Shown here piece by piece: positions 1-11,559 of a stretch of DNA of 64,000 nucleotides. The translations under genes and the position numbers were made by a program. Source of the stretch: Ancylostoma caninum (taxonomy: Eukaryota > Nematoda > Chromadorea > Rhabditida > Ancylostomatidae); NCBI GenBank assembly GCA_037903475.1, contig JBAJFG010000019.1:5827001-5891000 (forward strand), written 5' to 3'. The notes beneath the pieces were generated by a model. It saw only the letters and a list, made by a program, of their open reading frames with translations. It did no database searches and was not told where the DNA came from. Every line of letters starts with the position of its first letter. Position 1 is the first letter of the stretch.

Positions 1-274
1 TCAAGCTCAGGTTATACAGCCTCAAAAGGTTGTGCAAGTATACTCAAGTGTGACGTACCATCATTTACCTTGAACTAAAGACGAGTGGCCTGAATTTCAA
101 GAGAGAGGGTTTCATTGTCCCGGTGTATTTAGTGTTCTAATGTTTCTCTTTTTCACTGTGCAGAAGGGGGAACATTATCAAACATTGCTCGACCTCGAAG
201 GTAGTCTGATCTCCAGAATGATTTCGAGACGCAAAAATGGAATTTCCGATGAAAATTGTGAAGAAGGGGGATGA
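1..274 (+). CDS. 3' end of an unidentified plus-strand gene (last two exons)
   Basis: Two joined exons are proposed. The first runs from the window edge to 49 in the frame starting at base 2. It is rich in Gln and Val (QAQVIQPQKVVQVYSS) and ends at a GTGACG donor in phase 0. The second starts at 164 after a pyrimidine-containing CTGTGCAG acceptor and reads KGEHYQTLLDLEGSLISR and onward for 36 codons to TGA at 272-274. The phases match. I do not recognise the protein; the gene body lies to the left of the window. The evidence is splice signals, an open frame and protein-like composition only, so this is tentative. It points toward the minus-strand hydrolase gene that ends near 1.27 kb. Confidence 0.4.
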
Positions 275-854
275 ATTTACCAATTCCAACGACGGCTTTC
301 TTTTTTAGGGTCCTACCGAGAATTGTCTAAGATTACATTACTAGATCATCCTCAAAACACCAAATAACCAATGTTGTGCGAAAATATTGCTTGTTTCAGC
401 TATTACTCACCAAAACCACTCCTGCCATCTATATACATGCATACATTGGCGGCCAGATATTTAGCACTTTGCCAATTCTGGGCGATCAACTGATGGAGAT
501 ATAAAACCCGTATTTTGGGTTTGAAAAGAGCTACCATAATAATGTTCGAGAATTTGATGAGGCATAGAGTTCTCTTTCTTACTTCCACTTTACTCCTCAA
601 GAATTGTGTTCATTCCTTGCTTTTAGAGCTCAAAATGGATGCTTGTGAAAAGATTTTCGTTTTAACATCTACTCTCTTGCATCATTTTATTGAACTGGGG
701 GAGGGGGGGGAAGTGATTTTATTCTCGAGAAGGAGCCTGGAAGGAGCAAGAATCGTCGACATGTCCAAAAAAATTGCAAAGAGAAGGCATCATGGTGATC
801 ACAAGCAGAAAGCCATCACTTCGGCTGTGGATTTTTCTCGGATTTGTGCTGCAG

Positions 855-1286
855 ATGGGCATTCGGGTATTCAAAGGGAAATTCGGACGCTTGCATTATT
901 CTCGCGATTCGGTAAAATGAATTTTTCGACGAATTTGACGGTTTGTTTCTTTCCCTGGCTCCAGCTGGTATGGAGAGTCCACTAATAGCATTCATACCAG
1001 GATGTTGACGAGAAATGTTCCTAATTTAAATCACCTCTTTACTTCTCTCCATACTTAGATACGAAACTTTTATACCTAGTTTGAGAAAAATAACGAAATT
1101 GAAATTTTATTTTTCAGTCCAGTTCCAACCGACTTTGTGCTCGTGGTGAGCTACAGCAAGAAAGCCCCCATTGAGCCTCAACACATACTGGAATTTAGTT
1201 TCAATAGCTCATCCTGGATTGAGATATGGGAAGGATTTCGTGCTCCGAGTCGTTGGTGTGGTAATTACGTGGCCGCCACTAGCTGA
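855..1286 (+). CDS. Possible 3' exons of a second unidentified plus-strand gene
   Basis: The better exon is 1118-1286. It follows a TTTTTCAG acceptor, stays open for 55 codons (SPVPTDFVLVVSYSKKAP near the start, EGFRAPSRWCGNYVAATS at the end) and stops at TGA 1284-1286. A smaller candidate exon, 855-911, lies between a GTGCTGCAG acceptor and a GTAAAA donor and encodes MGIRVFKGKFGRLHYSRDS. The phases of the two pieces do not join directly, so an exon between them would be needed. The product is not recognised. The stop overlaps by 22 bp the antisense last exon proposed for the phospholipase gene, which would make the two genes convergent with overlapping 3' ends. Confidence 0.33.
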
Positions 1287-4200
1287 ACAATGAAGCCGCT
1301 GCTCACAGTGACTTCAACTACAATATTAACTAATATTCTGAACAACTCATTTTGCTGTAGAAACAAGGGAAAATCACATATTGTAGCAAATCTGTACATT
1401 AGGAAGAGCAGAAAGCAGCAGATAATTACAACACATACACATAATTGAATCACCAAAACAAAGCTACACTTCGGTATATTTGATATCACTTCTGAATCCG
1501 TTTCAAAGAGCGGGGTATCAGAAATCATCTGTTGCCCAAAGTCTGCACGTATGGCCGCTCCTGCAGGTGAAGTTGTTACTCAGTAGAAGGTACAACAATT
1601 TGCTCGCTATCGTGGACAGATTAAGCGTCCAAAGCATCTGCATCGGAGACTAAATATTTTTCAAAAATTCTTAAAACCCCTAGTTGGTAATGCCGTGCTT
1701 TGTTTTCTGGAGAACAGATCAGTCTCCTGCCAGAGCAACACGTAATACACATGCGCACGAAGGAGTGTCAATTCATCTGCTATAGTATGTGTTGGTGCCG
1801 CTTTTAAAATATGCGAAATGAACGCGACGCCGTGTCGGAAGTGCCGCCTCGCCGTAACTATGTATGTTCAATGTGATCTGTGTATTTGCAATGAAAACCA
1901 CATATTCGGAATCAGCACCCTCTGTTCTCTCCCTCTGCGCTATTTGAAAGTTGAAAACTACAAAAATTTTGCTTTGTTGCTAAAGTCGGAGCAGGCTGGC
2001 GTTAGTGATAACCAGATGCTCGTCGAGTCTCGAGTATCCTCAGGTACCAGCGACTCTTCGCAATCCCAGACATTCTTGGAGAACTGGAGGTTTAAGTCAG
2101 TGTTCCTAACTACTAGGAAGATTTAGAATCAGGATGGTCATTTCTGCAGATATCACCTTTCAAAAATTTCGGTATCAATTTTTTAAAAAATTCAGTATTA
2201 ATATTTCGGTATTGAACTTCAAAACGTCACATTTACCGCCGTTTTCATCGGAATTCAGTATGAGATTAAAACCAACAAGAATTTCCACAGTTGAATTTCT
2301 AGAATGGTAAAATAATCAGTTTTTACGGGATACTCACACCTTCATGAAATGCTGGTGATTTGAAGTTTATTTCCAAAAGTTCATTGTTCCACAGAGGGTA
2401 GAAAACTGTACTTCTAAGAGTTACCTATATTTCGTTACTCCAATCAAAAATCACTGTTTTAAAGGATTAATATAGGCTCTATGACATGTCTACCTAGCTT
2501 GGTTGCCATCAGAAATAAAAGGCAATTGGGGTTTGGATTTTGAGGATTTTCTCTCCTGATTTTGAAGAAGCGACTTTTCTCATAGCAGCTGACAATTTCT
2601 CATCCGTTTTCAAATCTTAAATTCTCCCAATTTGGAAGCTCCTCCATCTACTAGCACCTTCATAAGCAGGTGCCGTAGCGAGGGCTAGCATGTAAATTCA
2701 TCTGCTATATGTACATGACTTTAAAATACGTACCAGAGAGTGAAACTTACTTTTGTAGGGCATTTAAGAGGAATGTAATCGTGCCCCAAATTGACATTAT
2801 CACTTTTGTTTCCAACCGGTTCCAGCATAGAGTTCCAAAGAAATTTCCCTATTACTCCGTTCCCATATTTGCTCAAATGAAACATGTCTTCGGCATAGAA
2901 CGACTTGTCGTAAGCGCCATCTTTCTGGAAGACAAATGATATAATGAATACTGCTGCTAGTGGCTTGGCTTTCGTCAAGACCATCCCTGTTAATCATCAG
3001 AAATGTCGGCGTCGTGACAGGTGTCTATCTCATCTTTCTTATGATCCTTTAGACAACTAATCTCTTTGAAAAAGGACGACATACAGAATCAAAATATTGC
3101 CTTACATTTCGAAATGCATCCCGAATGTTGTCCATGAAGCCTTGGACAACCACAGTAAAGTCTTTGCTGTCGAACCGTCTTTCATTTTGAATTTCATAAG
3201 CAACCTACAAGATAAGAAACAATGGACTCCGTTGAAGAATCGAACCTGAAAATGTAGCTCCCAAACAAAATATACGCCTTTTTGTTTCTATCTCTCTTCT
3301 TTACCCTTATTCCGCTACTGATCAACTCAGATTTCAAACCCGTTCATCATAAGCGGTTATTTGAATGCAGTTCTACTGAGAAGTATCTGTAATGTTCCCT
3401 GTGCCCATCACACTGATTTCATGTGACCTTTTTGACACAGTTGGTAGATATCTGACGGCATTGTAATCCCTCAAGAGCAGTGCCACATCATGATTTCTGT
3501 TTTTAGAGAGTACATACATACCTACACCTGCATACCTAAGCCATCACTACCAATAACATTCTTGGGCAAAAATTGAGAAAGGGGTTGTCAGCAATTGTGT
3601 AGCCATATGAATTCATATTAAGAACTGCTCTACCTTTCTATATTCGTTGCAGAGAATATCACGTTTTTCCATATAGTGATCACCGCATTGCATTCGTTCC
3701 CTGCAAGTATTGACAATTAACATATGTATGTGGTGAAATAAACGGCTATAATTTGACTCTGTGTGCGTGTGCACTGCTAGTGTGCTTCCTCGTTACGCAT
3801 AGAAAGGGAACAACCGATTCGGACCAACAATTGCATGCAAATCTCTTATGGGGCCTGCGAAAATTACAAGCTACGTATCCCGCAAAATGTGCGCTACGAT
3901 TTTGCGAAAAAAAGACCTTCTTTTTGAGTTTTTTTTTGTCTATAAATCTTTCTGCTTCTGCTCATGGACGGCATAGAACATCCGCACTTAAATTCTCCAC
4001 CACAATGAATGCAGCTAGTGTTGCCTGAGAAATTACCATCTGAGATAACCTACTTTTCGCGTATAGATCGGAGACAAATGAGCACTTGTATATAGCTAAC
4101 ATGCTTACTATTATAAGAACAATGATTAGCATTTTAATGGTTCGGCCGATGATAGCAATTGGCTTCATTACTGCTGGATAACTGGAGGAAATACTTAAAA

Positions 4201-7200
4201 CACGAGAGCTAAAGGGGACCACGGTCTTGTCTTCCTACGAACAGGAGTTAATCGCGCCTCTTTGATTTTTCCTGACATACGTAGCGTCACTACACATGGG
4301 GTTTGGATTTAGCCCGTAGGATTTGGCGTTATTGCCTTCCCATAACCAGGCTTTCACATATCAAAATATCGCTGTCGTCAGCGTTATAAAAGGGATTGTG
4401 CTATTCTAACCATGTAATGCGCTATTATATTGTTCTGTAATTGCTATTATAACAGCTATTATACTGTGCTATAATTTTGCTACTTAACGCAAAACTTAAT
4501 TGGTTGGGTATTCCATAAGAAGAGACGTGAGAAGAGTTCAGTTGTAGCTAAAATGCATACGCATACAACCCTCACAAGAATAAGCGAATTTTATTGAAAA
4601 ATTCACAAACGAAAAAATTGCAAAAAAAGCGAGAGAAAAGGAAATTAGCGATCACCAGTCTGCAAATTCGCGTTCTTGTTCAAAACTTCTTGCAACTTTC
4701 TATGAGGGTAGCAGCTATACACTCATAAACAAGTGAAAATTTCTCATTTCCTTTGTTCCCTTTTCAAACATCTTCCCTCGGAGGAGTGTTTTTGATGAAC
4801 TTACTCACGCCACCCCTAGGATTCAGGTGTTGGAGCAGGGGAAATCCTCCTTACCAGATTTTCCCTGCGTCAACACTTGAATCTTATGTCCCTGTAACCA
4901 TGCGTGCTGTTCAAACATAAATATTATAGCTTTCGCTTTGCTCACAATTGCAACTACACATATCATCCGTTCAAACACAAATTCTTTGAAAACCTACCCT
5001 TTTTCAATGAGAGACTGTGCGTCAAAAACAAGTTGAGAATTCCACATAGATACAATGGAGATAATGGTGCGGTTCAGGTTCTCTCTCAGTAAAGAAATCG
5101 CCTCCTCGAGATTTGCTTTGTATGCTTCGCGACTGATTGGTTCCTAATAAGCAAATATCAAACCTAGGAGTGAGAGTGATACAAGGAAATGGGAATACAG
5201 AGATGTGCACAACACTTGTTGGATGAACGCCCACCTTCTCTGAAAAACACCTAAGTTTTTGCATATCGTTCGTTCCTATAAATATCGTAACGATCTTCCA
5301 GTCGTCGGTCAAGCTCACCTAAATTCAAGTGTTGTGAGTGTGAGATTTTGTACTATTGATTGTTGAGGTGCGCTTAACACTACAAACATGCAGAGCTCAG
5401 CCGTTTACCTTGACCACTAAGCAACGATGAGTAAACTGGCAGAATGAAAGTAACTCATGAGGTGAGTTCAGTGCCGATATTGTGTTATATTTTTGCGCTA
5501 TGTTCTGTTCGTTTTTCTATGAGCGATTATCTCGCTTAAGGATCTAAGGCGAAATATGAATAAAGTTACGGAAATAGTGAATTCTGAAGTATGTATGCTT
5601 CATTTTTGTTCATAAGATTTTTGGAAAGTACTTTTATTCAGGTGAGGAAGTGTCATCATACCTGACAATTCGCTTGAACCTGAGGAATGTACTTCCAGGA
5701 CCAAGCATCCACTAAAATGGTGGAAGCCCTCGTTATGTGGCTATGACTGTAACCCACATGATGGTAAGAAAAGATAATGAGAACAATTACCAAAAAGACA
5801 GCGACTTCACCAAGTATGGATGCTGAAAACTCCAAAAATCCAAGTGGAGTTTAAGATTAGCTATTTTTATTTGTGGGAGACTTCCACAGCCCGCACGATA
5901 TCACAAGCAACGCGGTGCTGTGATTGCCTGCGCATCCACACTTCACTGAGACCACTGCTTCCGTACTCGACCAACTTTCGTGCGTCCTCTTATAACTGTC
6001 CAAAGAGCGGATTAGCGCGCGCGAATCTCGACTACAGCGGTTTCCTACATCCAAAGGCATTGTCCTCACCCTAGAAAATTTCTTGGAATTTTCACGTGAA
6101 GCGAATCTCCAGCAGCTTATATGCACCCCGCAATCTACGAGAATGGGTCGCAAAAATTTTGAAATTACTTTATAAAATAAATGAAAATCTTGTACGAAAT
6201 TATTTTCAATAGCTTACTCTATTATTATTTTCAAGTATTTCTTATTCATCATTCTATACATGAATTGGTATTTTTAGTATTTCTATTCTCCGTCCGGGTA
6301 CCCGAACCGGCGAACACCCCATTTTCTCCCCACGCTCCTCCCCCCTCCCCCCGCTCACTTTGGGTCCACCACTGGTGAATCCGTGCGAAAAGTGCCGAAG
6401 AACCCGTTCTTGAGCCACATGTTTTGGGTAGCTTACGGGCGAAGCCACGGGGAGGAAGATAAAGGTACTTACGGATTTATGCACTATGCTGTGCCTTGTT
6501 GGTCACACATCTAGCGCAATCTTCCCCTGTTACAGGAGTATATGATGAGAAACTTTGACGAGGAGTACCAGCTTCTTCTCAGTGTGTGCATTATTCAAAG
6601 ACCTCGTCCAGACGTCTTGGGCCCGCCGCTGGCTATGCCCACAAGCTCCCCAAGTGTTGGAGCTCGAAAACGGGTTTTTTTCTGCAGCATTTAACGGAAT
6701 CACGCACTACTGCAATCAGAAGCTCCTGAAGATTCTTTCACGTAAAAATCTCAGAAAAGATTCTGAAGTGGGAATTTGAGAGGACAGCCATACTGACCGC
6801 AGTGGTTTGCTGTGTTATTTCTACAGAATAGGAAAAAATGTTTTCGCGTTTTTTTCATTGTTCCAGCGAAAGTTAGGGTCTCTTGAAATGAGAGACATCT
6901 GCCATCTATGTGTACGTACACGCTCGTGTTACGCTAGAATGATGAGCGCGGAACGCTTAAGGCTGTCATAAAGCAGATTATTAGAGCGCATACGTATGAT
7001 AGGATATATATGCTAGGGTTGTCTCGAAATAGAAGGTCATATTCGCAGTCTCGGAAGAAGGAATTTCTCATTAGACACTCTGTTAATCATATTCTATAGA
7101 GCAGAAGGCGAAGGACAATTGAAACTGTTCACTGGGTTATTGTTTTGAAATTTTGAGACTCATCAAAGTAACGAAAATTTCCAACAAACCCCTTTTTGCT

Positions 7201-8249
7201 TCATTCTCGCGATAAGGTCCCTCGCTTGCCTCGGCATGTCCTCGCTGGTCCTTCCTCCGACAGCAACGTTGAACACGGTGTTGTCGTAACCAGTGCCGTG
7301 GGAAAGTCCCACGATGTTGGGGTTGAACTCTCGCAGGACTTCTAGTATTGAACTTTTGTAACAGATAAGGTGTCAAACCACTCACGTGCAGTCTATTTTT
7401 CATTTGAGCGACTCTGAACACTCACTTCCTACACTAATCTGCTCCGCTAGGGTTCCATCACCGCCAATGATGTAGGAGTTGCCTGGGTATATGTCCCTCG
7501 TCATATCATCCTCAAAGTCCTTCGACAGAGATGCTACCTAAGATAGTTCAACTAATTCTAGTGATGTCGGTTTGGTGTGAAGTATCGTGAGAGAACGACA
7601 ACTTTTTACCGTAATCGAGTCACCTATAGCTGCGATGACTTTCAGATCACCAGGCCTGACTTTGTTCACATCACTTGGAATAGTTGATGAAGGTTTCATT
7701 ACTTCTGGGTCGCAGTGTAGCTCTCCTCCGAGTGTTCTTGCTCCTGAAATAAATTCAGTGCAATCCAAAAATGGAAACGAGTCTGTCTAAAATGGTATTG
7801 AAATTCACGTTTATGCGTGCTCCGATCCCAGGCACCGAAATCATGTCGACCTAAAAAAATTTTCCTTTATTCAGAATCGTCAGAACCACTTCATGCTAAG
7901 AAATCAAGAAAGTACCTTTACGCCATGTCGAAACTAGAAACACTAATAACAGTAATGTGAATAGCACAGCCAGAAGGAACCTGAACTTTCCGAACTGGTA
8001 TGGCAATAAAAACGATGGACGGTCAGTCGAGTAGTACTGCAGGTAGGTGTTGTAATCCTATAAGAAAACAAGACTAGTCGAAGTGATCAGACTAGTTTTT
8101 GCGCTGCACTTTCGTCTGAATAGGTTTGCGTCGATGCAGGTAGAAGGAGCGGTGGTACCTAGCTCAGCTTTGGTCAGTTCACGCAAACCACCAATCGCTG
8201 AGCTCGACTGGGTCACCTTTTCCAGGCACAGTGCTCCCTTTGTTCTCAT
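1265..8249 (-). CDS. Phospholipase B-like GDSL hydrolase, N-terminal membrane anchor, about 12 exons
   Basis: Exons (high to low): 8217-8249, 7922-8057, 7809-7850, 7610-7743, 7426-7537, 7190-7341, 5235-5318, 4998-5143, 3634-3700, 3106-3204, 2751-2924 and, less surely, 1265-1528. The first eleven join in phase to 393 codons with no stop. GDSL family blocks occur in order: VIAAIGDSIT (nucleophile Ser about 113), IIGGDGT, FNPNIVGLSHGTGYDN, IFIGTNDM (block III Asn about 220), FTVVVQGF and AEDMFHLS (catalytic Asp about 348, His about 351), then LWNSMLEPVGNKS as in animal phospholipase B. Members cleave acyl chains from phospholipids and lysophospholipids. Exon 2 has a hydrophobic stretch (LLAVLFTLLLLVFL), suggesting a type II anchor with the catalytic domain outside the cytosol. 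The last exon adds a second hydrophobic segment and could instead belong to another transcript. Acceptor to ATG is interrupted by a hAT element. Confidence 0.85.
3962..4222 (-). other. Open frame with a membrane segment inside the phospholipase intron
   Basis: This lies in the 1.3-kb intron between exons 3634-3700 and 4998-5143. On the minus strand a CCTCCAG acceptor at about 4182 opens a frame with a strong hydrophobic run (MLIIVLIIVSMLAIY) followed by KCSFVSDLYAK and a GTAGGT donor near 4055. Placement and topology resemble the anchor exon at 7922-8057. It could be an alternative first exon, a nested small gene, or chance. The spliced gene model does not need it, since the flanking exons join perfectly without it. 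Confidence 0.25.
5319..7189 (-). other. Long intron of the phospholipase gene, no gene seen
   Basis: This 1.87-kb stretch separates two exons that join in phase 0. It contains a pyrimidine-rich patch with CCACCACTGG at 6320-6376, like the ends of the GCGGACGCAG-type MITEs elsewhere in the window, but I found no matching left end. Several open frames here lack splice or protein support. Confidence 0.6.
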
Positions 8250-8264
8250 GGAATGCGTCTCCAG

Positions 8265-9436
8265 CAGGGGTGTGCGGAATTTTCCGTTTTCCGTTTTACG
8301 CTTTCCGTTTCCCGCCCATTTTTGGTCTTCCGTTTTACGTTTTACGTTCCACGGGTTTTTGGCCCGGAAAGCGGCAAATCCCGGAAAATTGTGGAGGGAC
8401 AGGGATCGTCGTTTTCGAAGTATTTCCCTATCCTAAAGAGGATTCACGTGTTTCGATGCGTAGTGTACATGAGTTCACAACAACAAAACCAAAGTTGATG
8501 TTCAACGCCATTAACGAAATCCGAATTATTTTGTTTGACTTTTATTGTGTCAGCCGCAGTGTAAACTTCCCATCGCGATTTTGCTGGTCTTCATCGTTCT
8601 TCCAAATATGCCATACAAGTGCCCTACTCTCCTCAAAGTTCTTTAGAAAACAAGATACCACAGCAATGTGAGGTGAACTGATATAAAATTTCCATGAAAC
8701 TGTGACGTGCCATGGTAGGAGCATCAAGCATTCTTGCGAAGCAACGCATGATGTAGGCTTTTTTTCAGCTTGACAAATGCATACGGCTACATCGTAATTG
8801 TCACTGTTTTAATCAGACGATGATCCTCAGTTCCACACTGGCGCCGTTGGCGCCTAATGTTTTGCGCAGTGCTTGGGCTTCTTGTGTTTCACCTTCCCTA
8901 CACGCTCTTCTTCTCCTCGGTCCTCCTTCGCTAACTCGCTCTAACGGGATCCTCTGTGAATAACGTGATCCTTCTCAGATTCCAAACGTACTAACCACCA
9001 TAGTTACCTTTTGTCCGAATTTATGCAGAGTAGGTCTGCTCCAAAGTAAAGCAAAGAAGTCGCACTTTTCACATTTTACAGATTCTCGTCTACTTAAACA
9101 TTCAGTAAAAAAAATGATTTTTGATTACATAACTCCGATAATCTCAATAACTAGGTGAAGGATAAATAATCCTCGACCTGCCTATATTCTATGCGTTAGA
9201 AGTACGTACCATCAGTGGACTTGAAGTTACTAAATCACTTGAAAGAGTCACCACTCATGCTTATCAAGAAGGTGCCCAGAAAATTCAATGTTAAAGAGGA
9301 CTTTTAGTCACAAACCTATGCTTGGGCAAAATTTTCCGTTTTCCATTTTACGCTTTCCGTTTTCCGCCCATTTTTGGCCTTCCGTTTTCCGTTTTACGTT
9401 TTACGGGATTTAAAATTTTACTTCCGCACACCCCTG
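8265..9436. mobile_element. Non-autonomous hAT-type element, 1172 bp, with 8-bp target duplication
   Basis: The element has exact 15-bp terminal inverted repeats (CAGGGGTGTGCGGAA at 8265, its complement ending at 9436). It is flanked on both sides by the same 8 bases, GTCTCCAG (8257-8264 and 9437-9444). An 8-bp duplication and CAGGGGTG ends are hallmarks of the hAT superfamily. No transposase frame is visible inside. A subterminal block rich in TTTCCGTTTTACG occurs in the same orientation near both ends (8281-8352 and 9331-9400), so part of each end is a direct repeat rather than inverted. It lies 8 bases 5' of the proposed start codon of the phospholipase gene. Confidence 0.85.
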
Positions 9437-9460
9437 GTCTCCAGATTTCCAACATCTTAA

Positions 9461-9471
9461 CTGTAAAAATT
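9461..9471 (-). promoter_or_regulatory. Candidate trans-splice (or cis 3' splice) acceptor of the phospholipase gene
   Basis: On the minus strand AATTTTTACAG lies here. If the hAT element and one target copy are removed, this acceptor would be about 34 bases upstream of the ATG at 8249. An in-frame stop lies just inside, so this ATG is the first possible start. Nematode mRNAs often receive a spliced leader at such a site; that role is inferred. Confidence 0.45.
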
Positions 9472-9513
9472 GACATCTGTGAAAACTACTCTCGGTGCTC
9501 AAAGGCCGAATGT

Positions 9514-10175
9514 CAGGCTGGGGGAAAAGTTCTGAGTCTATTTTTTTTTTACATTTTACTTCGAAAAATATTCAACAAGCCAATAAATACTCAATAAACA
9601 GCTCAACTACTACTGCCATCACAGACCACTCTCAAACGTTTGGGGAAATCGTGAATGCCTCACTCTTGACTTGACTTCGGGACTTCTGATAAAAAAAAGT
9701 TTCTCTGGTCCGGCCTCGTTAAGTCAGAATAATATAAAGGATGATGATTTACAGTTCACTTCAAATAATATGTTTTCTCGGACAAGACCTTTGTAACATG
9801 TGGCCTAGCACCGAAAACAAATGCTGTCTGATTTTCTGAAAACTTGTAGACAGTTCTTCTAGAACTGCCTGCCAGATGGAGCCAACTATAATGCAGCACA
9901 CCTTTTCAATACCACCAAATGCTCAAAATCACCTTCCTTAGGTGCATTTCGCCAGATGCGGCTGAAACTTCGAATTTCCCTGAACTAAGGCGTCGATGAC
10001 TGTGGAAATGGCTAGCGTAGAACACCCATCGCCGATGAGGAACCACTTCAAGTGGTTATGAATTTTTTCCCAGGATAGAAGACGTTTGCAAATGGCGACT
10101 CGCTTCTGACACTCAGCGTGTCTTTGCGGTCGCAGCTGACGCGCTAGAAACTCTTGGGCTAGATCTTCCAACGAA
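9514..10175 (-). pseudogene. Mariner transposase relic
   Basis: The minus-strand frame 9938-10171 contains QKRVAICKRLLSWEKIHNHL followed by a decayed IGDG. This matches the mariner transposase stretch before the GDEKW catalytic Asp. Further 3', FPKRLRVVCDGSSS (near 9620-9665) resembles a mariner C terminus. The sequence at 9514 (CAGGCTGGGGGAAAAGTTCT) looks like a mariner end, but I find no matching inverted copy on the high-coordinate side, so the 5' end is missing. Frames are broken throughout; it cannot encode an active enzyme. Confidence 0.65.
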
Positions 10176-10357
10176 ACCCTTCAGCCCGAGATCATTGATG
10201 ACATAATGGCGGTCAGACCTGGGACATCTGTCATTGCGGCAACGAGGAACTATCACGTGAAGAATGCTCTTTCTTCAACTTTTGAACAGAGCTCCTACAT
10301 ACCCACATACTTCTAACACAGAAGTGGTTCACGAACTCTCTCCTGTTTTCTTTTGAT

Positions 10358-10588
10358 TTGAAAAAAAAAGTTGCAATCGAATGTGGTCTGCCAGAAACGT
10401 TCAACAATTTGCTCCACGAAGTTTTTAAGAAAGAATTGGTTCAGTCGCTTTCGGAAAGTGAACTATATCGCAAAGATTATTTTGCTGTAGGTCAACAAAT
10501 GAAAATGGCGTTACAGAACTACTGGACGAGGAATCGTCAAACTCATGTAGATAAAATCGGTGCGAATTTTGTAACAGTTGTTCAATAG
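10358..10588 (+). CDS. Unrecognised short open frame
   Basis: 76 codons, with a hydrophilic and helix-like composition (FKKELVQSLSESELYRKDYF, then MALQNYWTRNRQTHVDKI). It looks more protein-like than neighbouring frames, but I recognise no family and see no clear exon partners. It lies just outside the mariner relic on the opposite strand. Confidence 0.2.
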   Translation: MKKKVAIECGLPETFNNLLHEVFKKELVQSLSESELYRKDYFAVGQQMKMALQNYWTRNRQTHVDKIGANFVTVVQ

Positions 10589-11305
10589 GAAAATTAGGAA
10601 AGCATTAGGCACCTCACCTCTCCGATGGAGCTCTTGGAATCACTTTGAGATGCACGAGAAAGTCTTTGGTAGGAGAGGCGGTCATCGAGCTAAATTAGCA
10701 ATATTTAAAAAAACAGCGCTTTTTTACATATGTATACTTGTGGCGTGAATAGTCAGATTTGGAATATTCACTATGTATCTGTAGTAGGAAATTTGTGTGA
10801 CTTATGATTTTCGTGAAATGTATCATTTTATCGATAGTTACATAGCAAGTTGTTTCTTCTTCTCTGTTTTGTTGAGGGAAAAGAAGAGAAAAAAAGGTGT
10901 TTGAGAAATAAAAATATTTCCAAGCTGGTACTTCCCGAGGAAAAAGGCACCCAACATTTTTCCGCAACTTAGAGCAGGATCTAGCTCAAACTTTTCCTTT
11001 TTCAACAATTTTAACATTGCACATTATATTTTGCAGCTAAGGTGCCCGGACCTGTACAATTTCAATGCGTCGCAGTTAAACCCCAGCGCGAGCCTTTCGG
11101 GGTTCGGAATCAAAACGGAGCCACCTTTGATTCTAACCGACAATTTTACAAAGTCCCCTTTAAAGCAAACCGTTATAAAAACTAGCTCGAAATGTTCACA
11201 AGTGGGAAATTATTCAGAAAAAATTGTATTCACAAATGATATTTGGACTAAAATGTGCAGGAAGACATGGACGTATAAGCGCTCATATGTATAACGTAGA
11301 TAACC

Positions 11306-11553
11306 GTAGCGGACGCAGAAAGTAGGCGGGGGGACAGGTGGGAAAAAATTGCGGTCTCCGCCGTCTTGAGAACCCATACGGAAAATAAAATTTAAAAACA
11401 CATTAATTATAATAAGAAATAACTAATAAAAATTATTTAAAAAATAATGATGAAAATAAACAATTAAAAATAAACTAATAAAAGATTTTTATTTTTGTGC
11501 TTGCGTCTCCCCCCCCCCCTCCCCCCCCCACTCTTCCCCTGCGTCCGCCACTG
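11306..11553. mobile_element. MITE with GCGGACGCAG ends, copy 1
   Basis: The left end reads GTAGCGGACGCAG. The right end (11539-11553) is the complement, CTGCGTCCGCCACTG, with polypurine and polypyrimidine tracts inside each end and an AT-rich centre ending in AGATTTTTATTT. The same organisation and centre are found at 58836-59101. Both copies are followed by GGTAGATAGTT, so the duplicated target is unclear. There is no coding capacity. Confidence 0.65.
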
Positions 11554-11559
11554 GTAGAT

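Noticed and set aside
515..985. 156-codon plus-strand frame
   Set aside because: Composition is uneven and an acceptor/donor pair at 855-911 in another frame gives a more credible exon.
7137..7421. 94-codon minus-strand frame rich in Arg and His
   Set aside because: It is a shifted reading of the true phospholipase exon 7190-7341, whose correct frame gives FNPNIVGLSHGTGYDN.
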